Shown: positions 20,767 to 30,245, counted from the first letter of the stretch. The stretch is 64,000 bases of DNA from CAVSEK01 sp963726975 (GCA_963726975.1 CAVSEK010000004.1:1-64000); one strand, 5' to 3'. Notes: generated by a model from the letters alone, not told the origin. Numbers and translations are program-made.

Positions 20767-21879
20767 TCAGGCCAGGCCGAGGGCCGCCGCGGCGGCGGAG
20801 GCGTCGGCCGCGACCGTCACCGGCTTGGGGGCGCCGGCGATGGCCCACTCGGTGTCCTTGAGCCCGTTGCCGGTCACCGTGCAGACCACGCGCGCGCCGG
20901 GCGGCACGCGTCCGGCCTCCGACAGCTGCAGCAGACCCGCCACGCTCGCGGCCGACGCGGGCTCGACGAAGACGGCCTCGCGCGCGGCGAGCAGCTTGTA
21001 GGCCGCGAGGATCTGCCGGTCGGTCACCGAGGCGATGTCGCCGCCGCTGGCGTCGCGGGCGTCGAGCGCCTGCTGCCAGGAGGCGGGGTTGCCGATGCGG
21101 ATGGCGGTGGCGATGGTCGTGGGGTGGGGCACCCGCCGGCCCGTGACGATCGGCGCGGCACCGGCGGCCTGGAAGCCCATCATCCGGGGGCGCTGCGTCG
21201 CGGTGCCGTCCGCGGCGTACTCCTCGTAGCCCTTCCAGTAGGCCGTGATGTTGCCGGCGTTGCCGACCGGCAGGCAGTGCAGGTCCGGGGCGTCGCCGAG
21301 CACGTCGCACACCTCGAACGCGGCGGTCTTCTGGCCCTCGATGCGGTCGGGGTTGACCGAGTTGACGAGCGTGACGGGGTAGTCGCGCGACAGGTCGCGG
21401 CACAGCTCGAGGCAGTCGTCGAAGTTGCCCTGCACCTGCAGCAGCCGGGCGCCGTGCACCAGCGCCTGGGCGAGCTTCCCGAGGGCGATCTTGCCCTCGG
21501 GGACGAGCACGGCGCAGGTGAGGTCGCCCTTGGCGGCGTACGCCGCGGCGCTCGCGCTGGTGTTGCCGGTGGAGGCGCAGATGACCGCCCGCGACCCGGC
21601 CTCGGCGGCCTTGCTGATCGCCATGGTCATGCCGCGGTCCTTGAAGGACCCGGTGGGGTTGGCGCCCTCGACCTTCAGCCACACCTGCGCGCCGACCCGC
21701 TCGGACAGGTGGCAGGCGTAGACGAGCGGGGTGGCGCCCTCGTGCAGCGTGACCACGGGGGTGTCGGCGGTGACCGGCAGCCGGTCGCGGTACTCCTCGA
21801 TGAGGCCGCGCCAGCCGGCCCGGGCGGCGGGTCGGGCCGGCGGGGGCGTCCGGTGCCGGTGCGTCTGCTGCTCGGTCAC
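20767..21879 (-). CDS. thrC: Threonine synthase
   Basis: PLP enzyme that turns O-phosphohomoserine into threonine. The 370-residue protein has the PLP-lysine motif NPTGSFKDRGMTMA (near residue 75) and the phosphate-binding GNAGNITAYWKGYEEY. Length fits the short actinobacterial class. The start GTG 21879 overlaps the hom stop as GTGA, so the two are co-translated. Confidence 0.96.
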   Translation of the reverse strand: MTEQQTHRHRTPPPARPAARAGWRGLIEEYRDRLPVTADTPVVTLHEGATPLVYACHLSERVGAQVWLKVEGANPTGSFKDRGMTMAISKAAEAGSRAVICASTGNTSASAAAYAAKGDLTCAVLVPEGKIALGKLAQALVHGARLLQVQGNFDDCLELCRDLSRDYPVTLVNSVNPDRIEGQKTAAFEVCDVLGDAPDLHCLPVGNAGNITAYWKGYEEYAADGTATQRPRMMGFQAAGAAPIVTGRRVPHPTTIATAIRIGNPASWQQALDARDASGGDIASVTDRQILAAYKLLAAREAVFVEPASAASVAGLLQLSEAGRVPPGARVVCTVTGNGLKDTEWAIAGAPKPVTVAADASAAAAALGLA

Positions 21880-23189
21880 GGCTGACCCTCCACGCGCATG
21901 ACGGAGGCGACGGCCCGGACGCTGTCCAGCCCCCGCAGCTCCTCGACGGTCGCCTGCAGCGCCGCGTCCGTCGCCGTGTGGGTCACGACGACGAGGCTGG
22001 CGTCGCTGCCGTGCCCCTCCTGGCGCACGGTGCGGATGCTGACGTCGTGCGTCGCGAAGGCTCCGGCGACGGCCGAGAGCACACCGGCCTTGTCGGCGAC
22101 GTCGAGGCTGACGTGGTAGCGGGTGACCGCCTCGCCCATCGGGCGCACCCGCAGGTCGGCGTACGAGGACTCCCCCGCCCCGCGCGCGCCGGAGACCGCG
22201 TTGCGACCCACCGCGACGAGGTCGCCGAGGACGGCGCTCGCGGTCGGCGCCCCGCCCGCGCCGCGGCCGTAGAACATCAGCTGACCGGCGGAGACCGCCT
22301 CGACGAAGACGGCGTTGTAGGCCTCGCGCACGCCGCCGAGCGGGTGGCTGCGCGGGATCATCGCGGGGTGCACGCGCACGCTGACCCCGTCCCCGTCACC
22401 GGTGTCGGAGCGCTCGGCGATGGCGAGCAGCTTGACCACGCAGCCCATCGCCTGCGCGCTCGCCACGTCGGCGGCGGTGACCTCGGTGATGCCCTCGCGG
22501 TGCACGTCGGCGGCGGTGACCCGGGTGTGGAAGGCCAGGGAGGCGAGGATCGCCGCCTTCGCCGCGGCGTCGAAGCCCTCGACGTCGGCGGTCGGGTCGG
22601 CCTCGGCGTAGCCCAGCGCCGTCGCCTCGTCGAGCGCCTCGGCGAAGCCGGCCCCGGTCTCGTCCATCCGGGTCAGCACGAAGTTCGTCGTGCCGTTGAC
22701 GATGCCCATGACACGGCGCACGTCGTCGCCGGCCAACGACTCGCGCAGCGGCCGCAGCAGCGGGATCGCGCCCGCGACGCTCGCCTCGTAGTAGAGGTCG
22801 GCCCCGCCGCGCGCCGCCGCCTCGTGCAGCGTCGCGCCGTCCTCGGCGAGCAGTGCCTTGTTGGCGGTGACGACGCCCTTGCCGGCCTCGAGCGCCGCGA
22901 CGAGCAGGGTGCGGGCCGGCTCGATGCCGCCGATGACCTCGACGACGAGGTCGACGTCGTCGCGCGCGACGAGCCCGGCGGCGTCGGCGGTGAACAGCCC
23001 GGGGTCGACCGGGAGGTCGCGCGGCCGCGACGGCCGGCGCACGGCGATGCCGGCGATCTCCAGCGGCGCGCCGACGCGGGCCGCGAGGTCGGCGGCGCTG
23101 CCGTGCAGCAGCCGCACGACCTCCGCGCCGACCGTGCCGCAGCCGAGCAGCGCGACGCGCAGCGGCCGCACCGCCCCCGCGCCCGTCAC
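21876..23189 (-). CDS. hom: Homoserine dehydrogenase with C-terminal ACT domain
   Basis: NAD(P)H-dependent reduction of aspartate semialdehyde to homoserine, the branch point to threonine and methionine. The 437-residue protein has the Rossmann motif LLGCGTVGAEVV, the substrate segment GIVNGTTNFVLTRM, then GYAEADPTADVEGFDAAAKAAILA, and a C-terminal ACT domain (from about residue 355, YHVSLDVADKAGVLSAVAG) that usually binds threonine for feedback control. The start GTG 23189 overlaps the small membrane protein stop as GTGA. Confidence 0.96.
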   Translation of the reverse strand: MTGAGAVRPLRVALLGCGTVGAEVVRLLHGSAADLAARVGAPLEIAGIAVRRPSRPRDLPVDPGLFTADAAGLVARDDVDLVVEVIGGIEPARTLLVAALEAGKGVVTANKALLAEDGATLHEAAARGGADLYYEASVAGAIPLLRPLRESLAGDDVRRVMGIVNGTTNFVLTRMDETGAGFAEALDEATALGYAEADPTADVEGFDAAAKAAILASLAFHTRVTAADVHREGITEVTAADVASAQAMGCVVKLLAIAERSDTGDGDGVSVRVHPAMIPRSHPLGGVREAYNAVFVEAVSAGQLMFYGRGAGGAPTASAVLGDLVAVGRNAVSGARGAGESSYADLRVRPMGEAVTRYHVSLDVADKAGVLSAVAGAFATHDVSIRTVRQEGHGSDASLVVVTHTATDAALQATVEELRGLDSVRAVASVMRVEGQP

Positions 23190-23416
23190 CGGACCTGCAC
23201 GGGGTCGTGGACGGTGCTCGTGCAGCACGAGCAGGTGCGCCCGACCGGCTGCGCCGCGACGCGGGCGCGGTAGGCGCCGACGAGCAGCAGGACGACGACG
23301 GCGACCCCGTACGCGACAGCGCCGACCGTGCCGGCGATGCCCCAGGCGAGCACGCCGAGCACGACGAGGACCCCCAGCAGGGCGAGCAGGAACAGCACCT
23401 GCAGGCGACGCGTCAT
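23186..23416 (-). CDS. Small membrane protein with Cys-rich tail, between lysA and hom
   Basis: Not a family I recognise. The 76 residues form two hydrophobic helices (about residues 6-26 and 32-50) and a basic, Cys-rich tail GRTCSCCTSTVHDPVQVR. The start ATG 23416 overlaps the lysA stop (ATGA) and its own stop overlaps the hom start (GTGA), so it is locked into the operon by coupling on both sides. Third codon positions are almost all G or C, which supports real coding. The three clustered Cys and a His could bind a metal or an iron-sulfur group. Confidence 0.7.
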   Translation of the reverse strand: MTRRLQVLFLLALLGVLVVLGVLAWGIAGTVGAVAYGVAVVVLLLVGAYRARVAAQPVGRTCSCCTSTVHDPVQVR

Positions 23417-24780
23417 CTGCCTGGACCTTCCTCGTCGGGCTCGTCCACGTCCAGCGCGAGCAGGTCGTCCTCGGTCTCGCGGCGGACCAGCACGCGGGTG
23501 CGCCCGTCCTGCACCGCGACGACCGGCGGGCGCCCGACGTGGTTGTAGTTGCTGGCCATCGAGCGGTGGTAGGCGCCGCTGGCCGGCACGGCGACGAGGT
23601 CACCGGGCTCGAGGTCACCGGGCAGCAGCGCGCTCTGCACGACGATGTCGCCGCTCTCGCAGTGCTTGCCGCACACCGTCACCGCCTCCGGTCCCGCCTC
23701 GGACGACCGGTTGGCGAGCACCGCGGTGTAGCGCGCGTCGTACAGGGCCGTGCGCACGTTGTCGCTCATGCCGCCGTCGACGCTGACGTACGTCCGCAGG
23801 CCCGGCAGCTCCTTGACCGTGCCGACCTCGTAGAGGGTCACCGTCGTCGGCCCGACGACCGCGCGGCCGGGCTCGACGGCCAGCCGCGGCACGGCCAGCC
23901 CGACGGCGGCGCACTCGCGCTCGACGACCCGCCGCAGCCCGTCGGCGTAGTCCTGCACGTCCATCGGGTCGTCGGCGGAGGTGTAGGCGATGCCCTGCCC
24001 GCCGCCGAGGTCGAGCTCGGGCAGCACCACGCCGTGCTCGTCGCGCACCTGCGCGAGCAGCCCGACCATGCGGTGCGCGGCGAGCTCGAAGCCGTGCACG
24101 TCGAAGATGTGCGAGCCGATGTGGCAGTGCAGGCCGACGAGCTCCAGCTGCGGCAGCGCGAGCACCTGCGCGACCGCGGCGGCCGCCGCGCCGGAGGCCA
24201 GCGAGAAGCCGAACTTCTGGTCCTCCTGGCCGGTCTGGACGTACTCGTGGGTGTGCGCCTCGACGCCCGGCGTCACGCGGACGTAGACGCGCTGGCGCAC
24301 GCCCGCCCGCCCGGCGACGGCAGCCAGCCGCCCGACCTCGACGGCGGAGTCGACGACGATGCGGCCGACCCCGACGGCGACGGCCCGCTCCAGCTCCGCG
24401 ACGCTCTTGTTGTTGCCGTGGAACAGCAGCCGGTCGGTCGGGAAGCCGGCGCGCAGCGCCACGGCCAGCTCGCCGCCGGTGCACACGTCCAGCGACAGCC
24501 CCTCCTGGGCCACCCAGCGGGCGACCGTGGTGCACAGGAAGGCCTTGCCGGCGTAGTAGACGTCGGCGTCGGGGAAGGCGGCCCGCCACGCGCGGCAGCG
24601 CGCGAGCAGGTCGTCGGTGTCCAGGACGTACGCCGGGGTGCCGTGCTCGGCGGCGAGCGCGCGCAGGTCGACGCCGCCGAGGTGCAGGGCGCCGTCGACG
24701 CGCTCGGCCGTGCGCGGCCAGACCACCGGGTCGAGGTCGAGACCGGGGCGGCGGACCGCGGCCGCCGGGACGGTGCTCAC
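23413..24780 (-). CDS. lysA: Diaminopimelate decarboxylase
   Basis: PLP enzyme that makes lysine from meso-diaminopimelate. The 455-residue protein has the PLP lysine in ADVYYAGKAFLC, HGNNKSVAEL, the LVGLHCHIGSHIFD motif, and the C-terminal CGKHCESGDIVVQ with the substrate Cys. The start GTG 24780 overlaps the argS stop as GTGA. The argS-lysA-hom order is standard in actinobacteria. Confidence 0.96.
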   Translation of the reverse strand: MSTVPAAAVRRPGLDLDPVVWPRTAERVDGALHLGGVDLRALAAEHGTPAYVLDTDDLLARCRAWRAAFPDADVYYAGKAFLCTTVARWVAQEGLSLDVCTGGELAVALRAGFPTDRLLFHGNNKSVAELERAVAVGVGRIVVDSAVEVGRLAAVAGRAGVRQRVYVRVTPGVEAHTHEYVQTGQEDQKFGFSLASGAAAAAVAQVLALPQLELVGLHCHIGSHIFDVHGFELAAHRMVGLLAQVRDEHGVVLPELDLGGGQGIAYTSADDPMDVQDYADGLRRVVERECAAVGLAVPRLAVEPGRAVVGPTTVTLYEVGTVKELPGLRTYVSVDGGMSDNVRTALYDARYTAVLANRSSEAGPEAVTVCGKHCESGDIVVQSALLPGDLEPGDLVAVPASGAYHRSMASNYNHVGRPPVVAVQDGRTRVLVRRETEDDLLALDVDEPDEEGPGR

Positions 24781-26445
24781 ATGCGCTCCGGCGCCGACAC
24801 CCGAGCAGCCCCAGGCCGTTCTCCAGGACCGTGCGGGTCGCGCGCCACAGCAGCAGCCGGGGCGCGGTCGTCGGCGCGACCGGCTCGTCGCCCTTGGGCA
24901 GCACCTGGCAGTCGTCCCAGAAGCGCTGCGCGGCCTTCGCGACGCGCTCCTCGAGGTAGCGCGCTACCCGGTGCGGCTCGCGCAGCTCGGCCGCGGTCGC
25001 GACGACCTGCGGGAACTCGGCGAGCGCGAGCAGCAGCTCGGTCTCGCGCGGGTGGCGAGAGCAGCGACAGGTCGACCGTCGCCGGGGTCGGGCTCGGCGA
25101 TGCCGAGGTCGGCCGCGTTGCGCAGGACGCTGCGCCGCGCGGGTCGCGGCGTACTGCACGTAGAAGACGGGGTTGTCGCTGGTCCGCCGGGTGACGAGCT
25201 CGACGTCGAGGTCCATCGTGCGTGTCGGCGGAGGAGCGGGCCAGCGTGTAGCGGGCGGCGTCGACGCCGGTGAGCGCGACGAGGTCCTCGAGCGTGACCA
25301 TCGTGCCGGCGCGCTTGCTCATCTTCACCGGCACGCCGCCCTGCAGGACGTTGACGAGCTGCCCGATCCGCACCTCGAGGGTCTGGTCGGGGTCGTCGCC
25401 GGCGCAGGCGGCGAGCGCCCGCAGCCGCCCGACGTAGCCGTGGTGGTCGGCGCCGAGCATGTAGATGCAGCGGTCGAAGCCGCGCGAGCGCTTGTCGACG
25501 TAGTAGGCGGCGTCGGACAGGAAGTAGGTGCCGGTGCCGTCGCTCTTGACGAGCACCCGGTCCTTGTCGTCGCCGAAGTCGGTCGTGCGCAGCCACACCG
25601 CGCCGTCGCGCTCGTCGACGTGCCCCTGCTCGCGCAGCCGCGCGAGCGCCCGGTCGACCGCGCCCGGACTCGGCCAGCGACGCCTCGGAGAACCAGACGT
25701 CGAAGTCGACGCCGAACGCCGCGAGCGAGCCGCGGATCTCCTCCAGCGCCACCTGCAGCCCGACCACCCGGAACCGCTCGACCGCCTCGACCTCGGGCAG
25801 GTCGAGCAGGCCGGGCTCGCGCTCGAGCACCCGCTGCGCCCACTCGCCGACGTACTCCCCGGCGTAGCCGTCCTCGGGCACCGGCCCGCCGGTGGCGGCC
25901 GCGTGCAGCGACTGCGCGAAGCGGTCGATCTGCGTGCCGGCGTCGTTGACGTAGTACTCCCGGGTGACCGTCGCGCCGCTGGCCTCCAGCAGCCGGGCGA
26001 GCGCGTCGCCGAGCGCCGCCCAGCGCACCCCGCCGACGTGCATCGGCCCGGTCGGGTTGGCGCTGACGAACTCGAGGTCCACCGAGGTGCCGGCGCCGGT
26101 GTCGTTGCGGCCGTACGCGGCACCGGCAGCCACGACCTGCAGCGCGACCCGCGCGGCGGCGTCCTCGGCCAGCCGCACGTTGAGGAAGCCCGGACCGGCG
26201 ACCTCGACCTCGGCGATGCCGCCGACCTCGCGCAGCCGCCCGGCGAGCAGCTCGGCGACCTGGCGGGGCGGCCGCCCGGCCGGCCCGGCCAGCTGCAGGG
26301 CGACGCTCGTCGCGTAGTCGCCGTGGTCCTTGCTGCGGGGGCGCTCCACGGGCACGCTGTCGGGCACCGGCACGGCCAGCTCCCCGGCCTCGACGGCGGC
26401 CGCCACGACGGCACGGACGGCCGCGGCCAGCTCGGGAGGGGTCAC
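24777..26445 (-). CDS. argS: Arginyl-tRNA synthetase with six apparent frame breaks
   Basis: Charges tRNA-Arg. All the parts of a class I ArgRS are present in order: the N-terminal domain (RSKDHGDYATSVALQLAG), the HIGH-type motif ANPTGPMHVGGVRW, the KMSK motif GGVPVKMSKRAGTMVT, and the anticodon domain (YVQYAATRA, then HPRETELLLALAEFP and PHRVARYLEERVAKAAQRFW), ending in VSAPERM. They lie in different frames, switching at about 25678, 25217, 25135, 25085, 25055 (one surplus base each) and 24800 (one missing). The start GTG 26445 is six bases after a TAGCCT box and is probably leaderless. Because the gene should be essential and every break restores the family sequence, local sequence error is much more likely than decay. 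Confidence 0.88.
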
Positions 26446-26485
26446 CTGCCGAGGCTAGCGTCCCGCCCGGCACCGAGCGCCGCCC

Positions 26486-26491
26486 TAGACT
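26486..26491 (+). promoter_or_regulatory. Candidate -10 box (TAGACT) for the DUF3105 gene
   Basis: TAGACT in the divergent spacer between argS and the DUF3105 gene, about 105 bases before the ATG. No clear -35 box was found. Weak evidence. Confidence 0.35.
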
Positions 26492-26596
26492 GCGCTCGCG
26501 CAGGCGCGGGAACGCGCCCGCCGCCCGGCTCGTCCCCCGAGGCGCAGGCCCGCACGGCGGGCGCGAGCAGCAGACCCCCGAGCAGGACGGACCCGC

Positions 26597-27502
26597 ATGG
26601 CCCAGCGCGACGGCACGACCGGCCCCACCGGGCGCCCCCCGGGCGGGCGTCCGCCCGGCGGCCGACCCCCCGGCGGTCGCCCCGGCGGCGGTCGCCCGAC
26701 CGGCGGGGGCTCCCGCCGCCGGCAGCCGCTCGCCCCGGTCAAGAAGCCCTTCCCGTACGGCTTCGTCGCGGGCGCGGCCGTGCTCGTGCTCGCCCTCGCC
26801 GGCGTGCTCTTCTACGCGGTGAGCAACAGCGGCAGCGGCTTCAAGACCGCCGCGGACAAGCTCGACGCGACGTTCTCCGGACTGCAGGTGACGAAGAACC
26901 CGTCCGCCAACCACGTGACGACCCGGGTGGACTACCCGGACGAGGCGACCCGGGCGCCGGACGGCGGCAACCACAACCCCTACCCGCAGACCTGCGCGGT
27001 CTACGACGCGGCGGTCGTGCCCGAGCACGCGGTCCACAGCATGGAGCACGGCGCGGTCTGGGTGACCTACCGCCCCGACCTGCCGGCGGACCAGGTCGAC
27101 GTGCTCAAGACCCTGGTCGAGGGCAACCAGTACCGGCTGCTCAGCCCCTACCCGGGCCAGACCGCGCCGGTGGCGCTGCAGGCGTGGGGCCGGCGGCTCG
27201 ACGTGACGTCGGCGAACGACCCGCGCGTGCGCGAGTTCCTCGACGGCTACACCGACGGGCCGCAGACCCGCGAGAAGGGCGCGGCGTGCACCGGCGTCGA
27301 CCAGCCCGGGACCGTTCCCTTCGTCGTCGCCGCCGACGGCAAGAGCTTCGTGCCCGGTGACGCCACCACCTCCGTGCCCGCGTCGGGCTCCGTCCCGACC
27401 CCGGCGCTGCCGTCCTCGGCGCCCGGTACGGCGAGCAGCGGACCGGTCAGCGACCCGTCGGTCGTGCCGACGGTGGTGCCGACGGTGGTCCCGACGCCCT
27501 AG
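26597..27502 (+). CDS. DUF3105 membrane-anchored protein
   Basis: Function unknown. The 301-residue protein has a disordered N-terminus of repeated RPPGG units (residues 10-37), one membrane helix (about 54-75, FVAGAAVLVLALAGVLFY), the DUF3105 domain outside the membrane, and a Ser/Pro/Val-rich C-tail ending in three VPT repeats. The domain hallmarks are visible: GGNHNPYPQTCAVYDAAVVPEHAVHS and MEHGAVWVTY. The conserved His and Cys suggest metal or redox chemistry, but this is not known. It is divergent from argS. Confidence 0.85.
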   Translation: MAQRDGTTGPTGRPPGGRPPGGRPPGGRPGGGRPTGGGSRRRQPLAPVKKPFPYGFVAGAAVLVLALAGVLFYAVSNSGSGFKTAADKLDATFSGLQVTKNPSANHVTTRVDYPDEATRAPDGGNHNPYPQTCAVYDAAVVPEHAVHSMEHGAVWVTYRPDLPADQVDVLKTLVEGNQYRLLSPYPGQTAPVALQAWGRRLDVTSANDPRVREFLDGYTDGPQTREKGAACTGVDQPGTVPFVVAADGKSFVPGDATTSVPASGSVPTPALPSSAPGTASSGPVSDPSVVPTVVPTVVPTP

Positions 27503-27882
27503 ACCGGGGGGAGGTCGGCCAGCCGGCGGACCGTGGCGATGAGCTCGTCGGGGTCGAAGGGCTTCGTGAGGTAGGCGTCGACCCCGATCCGGCCGCCCCG
27601 CTGCAGGTCGGCCTCCTGCGCCCGGGCGCTGAGCAGGACGACCTTCACCCCCGCCGTACGGGGGTCGTCGCGCAGCCGCTCCGCGGTCGCCCAGCCGTCC
27701 AGCCGGGGCATCATCACGTCCAGCGTGATGACGACCGGGTCGACGTCGCCGACCTTGTCGAGGCAGTCCTGGCCGTCGACCGCGGGGAACACCTCGAAGC
27801 CCTCGAGCTCGAGGTTCACGGTGATCAGCTGACGGATGACGTCGTCGTCGTCGACCACCAGGACCCGCCCGAGACTCGTCAC
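27499..27882 (-). CDS. Single-domain response regulator
   Basis: A receiver domain alone (127 residues), with no DNA-binding output domain. The acidic pocket is VLVVDDDDVIRQL, the phospho-acceptor Asp lies in VITLDVMMPRLDGW (near residue 55) and the Lys in AYLTKPFDPDEL. The start is GTG 27882; a TAGGGT box ends seven bases before it, so the message is probably leaderless. It ends tail to tail with the DUF3105 gene. No partner kinase is adjacent. Confidence 0.9.
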   Translation of the reverse strand: MTSLGRVLVVDDDDVIRQLITVNLELEGFEVFPAVDGQDCLDKVGDVDPVVITLDVMMPRLDGWATAERLRDDPRTAGVKVVLLSARAQEADLQRGGRIGVDAYLTKPFDPDELIATVRRLADLPPV

Positions 27883-27924
27883 CCGCCGGACCCTAGCGGC
27901 CCTGGTCGCCACGCTCGCGGCTGG

Positions 27925-27930
27925 TAGCGT
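27925..27930 (+). promoter_or_regulatory. Candidate -10 box of tRNA-Arg
   Basis: TAGCGT placed 14 bases before the mature 5' end of the tRNA. The upstream -35 region is not recognisable. Confidence 0.5.
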
Positions 27931-27944
27931 CGGCCGCGCCCCGA

Positions 27945-28016
27945 GCCCCCGTAGCTCAGGGGATAGAGCGCTACCCTCCGGAGGTAGAAGCGCAGGTTCG
28001 AATCCTGCCGGGGGCA
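27945..28016 (+). tRNA. tRNA-Arg (anticodon CCG)
   Basis: A full cloverleaf can be drawn. The acceptor stem GCCCCCG pairs with CGGGGGC. The D arm is GCTCAGGGGATAGAGC. The anticodon stem CTACC/GGTAG closes the loop CTCCGGA with anticodon CCG. The T arm is GCAGGTTCGAATCCTGC. The discriminator base is A and no CCA is encoded. It reads CGG, a frequent codon in this genome. Confidence 0.95.
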
Positions 28017-28044
28017 CGCCTCGCGCCCCGCCGGGAAGGTGTCC

Positions 28045-29532
28045 TCAGCACGTCAGCGCCGGCGGCGCGACCGCGCTGACGAGGTAGTCCGTGACCGGGC
28101 CGACCAGGCACCCGGCGGCTCCCGCCCGGTAGGCGGTGTGGCCGTCGCCGACGTGCGTGACGAGCACCCCTGCGGCCAGCTGCGCCGCGAGGGCCTGCGA
28201 CCAGGCGTACGGCGTCGCCGGGTCGCCCGTCGTCCCGACGACGACGACCGGCGGCGCGTCCGGGGCCCCGACCTCGTGCGGGACCGACACCGGCGGGACC
28301 GGCCAGGTGGCGCACGGCAGGCCCGACAGCGCGATGGCCGGGCCGAAGCGCGGCGCGGTCGTCGCCAGCCGCTCGGCCAGCGCGACGTACGCCCCCGCCT
28401 CGCGCGGCCAGGGCCGGTCGACGCAGTTCACGGCCACGTTGGCCTGCACGACCGGCGCGTAGCCGTCGCGGGTGCGCTCCAGGTAGCCGTCGGACAGCGC
28501 GAGCAGCGGCGCGCCGTCGCCGCGCACCGCCGCCGCCAGGGCGGCCTGGACCGCCGGCCAGCCGGAGGCGCGGCTGTAGAGCCCCGCGCCGGCGCCGAGC
28601 GACAGCTCGCCCGGGCCGAGCACCCGCGCACCGACCCGCAGCGGCTCGGCGTCGACCCGGGCGGCGAGGGCGTCGTACGCCTCGGGCAGCGGGCCGGTCA
28701 CCGCCCGGCGGAAGGGGCAGGCGGTGCGCTCGCAGTCGTCGAGCATCGCCAGGAGGGCCGCGTCGAAGCCGCGCGCCTGGCCCTCGAGCAGCGCGTCCCA
28801 GCTCAGGGTCGGGTCGAGCGCACCGTCGAGCACGGCGGCGCGCACCCGGGTCGGGAAGGCGTCGAGGTAGGCGGCGCCGATCGCGGTGCCGTAGGAGTAG
28901 CCGAGGTAGTCGATCCGCTCCTCGCCGAGCGCGCGGCGCAGCCGGTCGAGGTCGGCCGCCGCCTCGGCCGTGGACACGTGCGCGAGCAGACCCCCTGCCC
29001 GGGCGGCACACCCCCGGGCGAGCGCCGCGCTGCCGGCCTCGAGCGCGGCGAGCTCGACCGCGTCGTCGGGGTCGGGGTCGAGGGCGAAGAACGCGTCGAG
29101 CTCGGCCGTCGTGCCGCAGCGCACCGGCGCGCTGTGCCCGACCCCCAGCGGGTCGACCGCGACGAGGTCGAAGCGCTCGCGCAGTGCCACGGGCAGGCGA
29201 GCCAGCCCGCCCTGCAGGCTGTCGACGGCGCTCGCCCCCGGCCCGCCGGGGTTGACGACGAGCACGCCGACCCGGTCGCGGGTCGCCCGGTGCCGGGTCA
29301 CCGCCAGGTCGAGCCGCTCGCCGTCGCCCCGCGGCACGGGCAGCACCGAGCACTCGAAGCCGCGCGCGCAGTCGCGCCAGACCAGCGAGACCGGCCGGTC
29401 GGGCCCGCTCGGCGGGCCCGGCGGTGGCGCGGCTCGTGGAGCCCCTGAGCAGGCGGACAGCAGGAGGACGACGAGCAGCAGGACGGGGCTCACGGTGCGA
29501 CGGAGGCACGCGACCGCCCGGCTCGGCCTCAC
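28045..29532 (-). CDS. Exported alpha/beta-hydrolase, tripeptidyl aminopeptidase-like (S33), lipoprotein
   Basis: Predicted secreted peptidase anchored as a lipoprotein. The 495-residue protein has a signal peptide ending in the lipobox LLSAC (Cys near residue 29), the oxyanion segment VVNPGGPGASAVDS, the nucleophile elbow YLGYSYGTAIGA, and a C-terminal TAP-like domain with the acid in GTTGDPATPYAW and the base in HVGDGHTAY. The start GTG 29532 overlaps the SDR stop as GTGA. Similar secreted enzymes in Streptomyces cleave N-terminal tripeptides; the substrate here is not known. Confidence 0.88.
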   Translation of the reverse strand: MRPSRAVACLRRTVSPVLLLVVLLLSACSGAPRAAPPPGPPSGPDRPVSLVWRDCARGFECSVLPVPRGDGERLDLAVTRHRATRDRVGVLVVNPGGPGASAVDSLQGGLARLPVALRERFDLVAVDPLGVGHSAPVRCGTTAELDAFFALDPDPDDAVELAALEAGSAALARGCAARAGGLLAHVSTAEAAADLDRLRRALGEERIDYLGYSYGTAIGAAYLDAFPTRVRAAVLDGALDPTLSWDALLEGQARGFDAALLAMLDDCERTACPFRRAVTGPLPEAYDALAARVDAEPLRVGARVLGPGELSLGAGAGLYSRASGWPAVQAALAAAVRGDGAPLLALSDGYLERTRDGYAPVVQANVAVNCVDRPWPREAGAYVALAERLATTAPRFGPAIALSGLPCATWPVPPVSVPHEVGAPDAPPVVVVGTTGDPATPYAWSQALAAQLAAGVLVTHVGDGHTAYRAGAAGCLVGPVTDYLVSAVAPPALTC

Positions 29533-30245
29533 CAGGGCACCTGCTGCCCGTCCTCCCAGAGCAACCCGGTCGGCCCGTCGACCCGGCAGGCCAGCTCGAC
29601 GGCCGTCGCGGCGCCCTCGGCAGCGCTGCGCGGCGCCGCGTCGCCGCCCATGTCGGTGCGGCAGTGGCCGGGGCAGGTGGCGTCGACGAGCACGCCGCGG
29701 CGACCGTCGCCGAGCTCGGCCGACAGGTTCTTGACCAGCGCGTTGAGCGCGGCCTTGGAGACGCGGTACGGCGCGAGGCCGCCGCTCGTCCCCGGTCCGC
29801 TCATCCGGCCCAGGCACGCCGACAGGTGCACCACCCGGCCCCAGCGGCGCTCGACCATGCCGGGCACGAAGGTCGCCGTCACCGCGAACGCGCCGTCGAG
29901 GTTGACGCCCAGCACCCGGCGCCACTCCTCGTCGGCGGTCCGCAGCGTCTTCGCCGTCCGCTCGCTCATGACCCCCGCGGCGCCGACGAGCACGTCGACC
30001 TCCGCGAGCGGGCCGAGCCGCACGGGCAGGGCGCGTACGGCCGCGGTGTCCGCCAGGTCGACGGCGGCCCCCGTCACGTCGAGCCCCTCGTCGACGAGAG
30101 CGTCGACCGCGAGGCCGAGCCGGTCCGCGTCGCGGGCGACCAGCACGACCGTCGCGCCCTCCCGGCCCAGCCCGCGGGCGACCTCCAGGCCGATGCCGCG
30201 GCTCGCACCGGTGACCAGCGCCGTCCTGCCCTCGAGCCGCCCCAT
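29529..30245 (-). CDS. Short-chain dehydrogenase/reductase
   Basis: NAD(P)-dependent oxidoreductase of unknown substrate. The 238-residue protein has the classical SDR plan: cofactor loop TGASRGIG (near residue 12), VLVGAAG, the catalytic Ser in VVHLSACLG and the Tyr-Lys pair in PYRVSKAALNAL. The N-terminus MGRLEGRTALVTG fixes the ATG at 30245. A CACGCT box lies six bases before it, so the transcript may be leaderless. It is co-translated with the exported peptidase. Confidence 0.88.
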   Translation of the reverse strand: MGRLEGRTALVTGASRGIGLEVARGLGREGATVVLVARDADRLGLAVDALVDEGLDVTGAAVDLADTAAVRALPVRLGPLAEVDVLVGAAGVMSERTAKTLRTADEEWRRVLGVNLDGAFAVTATFVPGMVERRWGRVVHLSACLGRMSGPGTSGGLAPYRVSKAALNALVKNLSAELGDGRRGVLVDATCPGHCRTDMGGDAAPRSAAEGAATAVELACRVDGPTGLLWEDGQQVPW

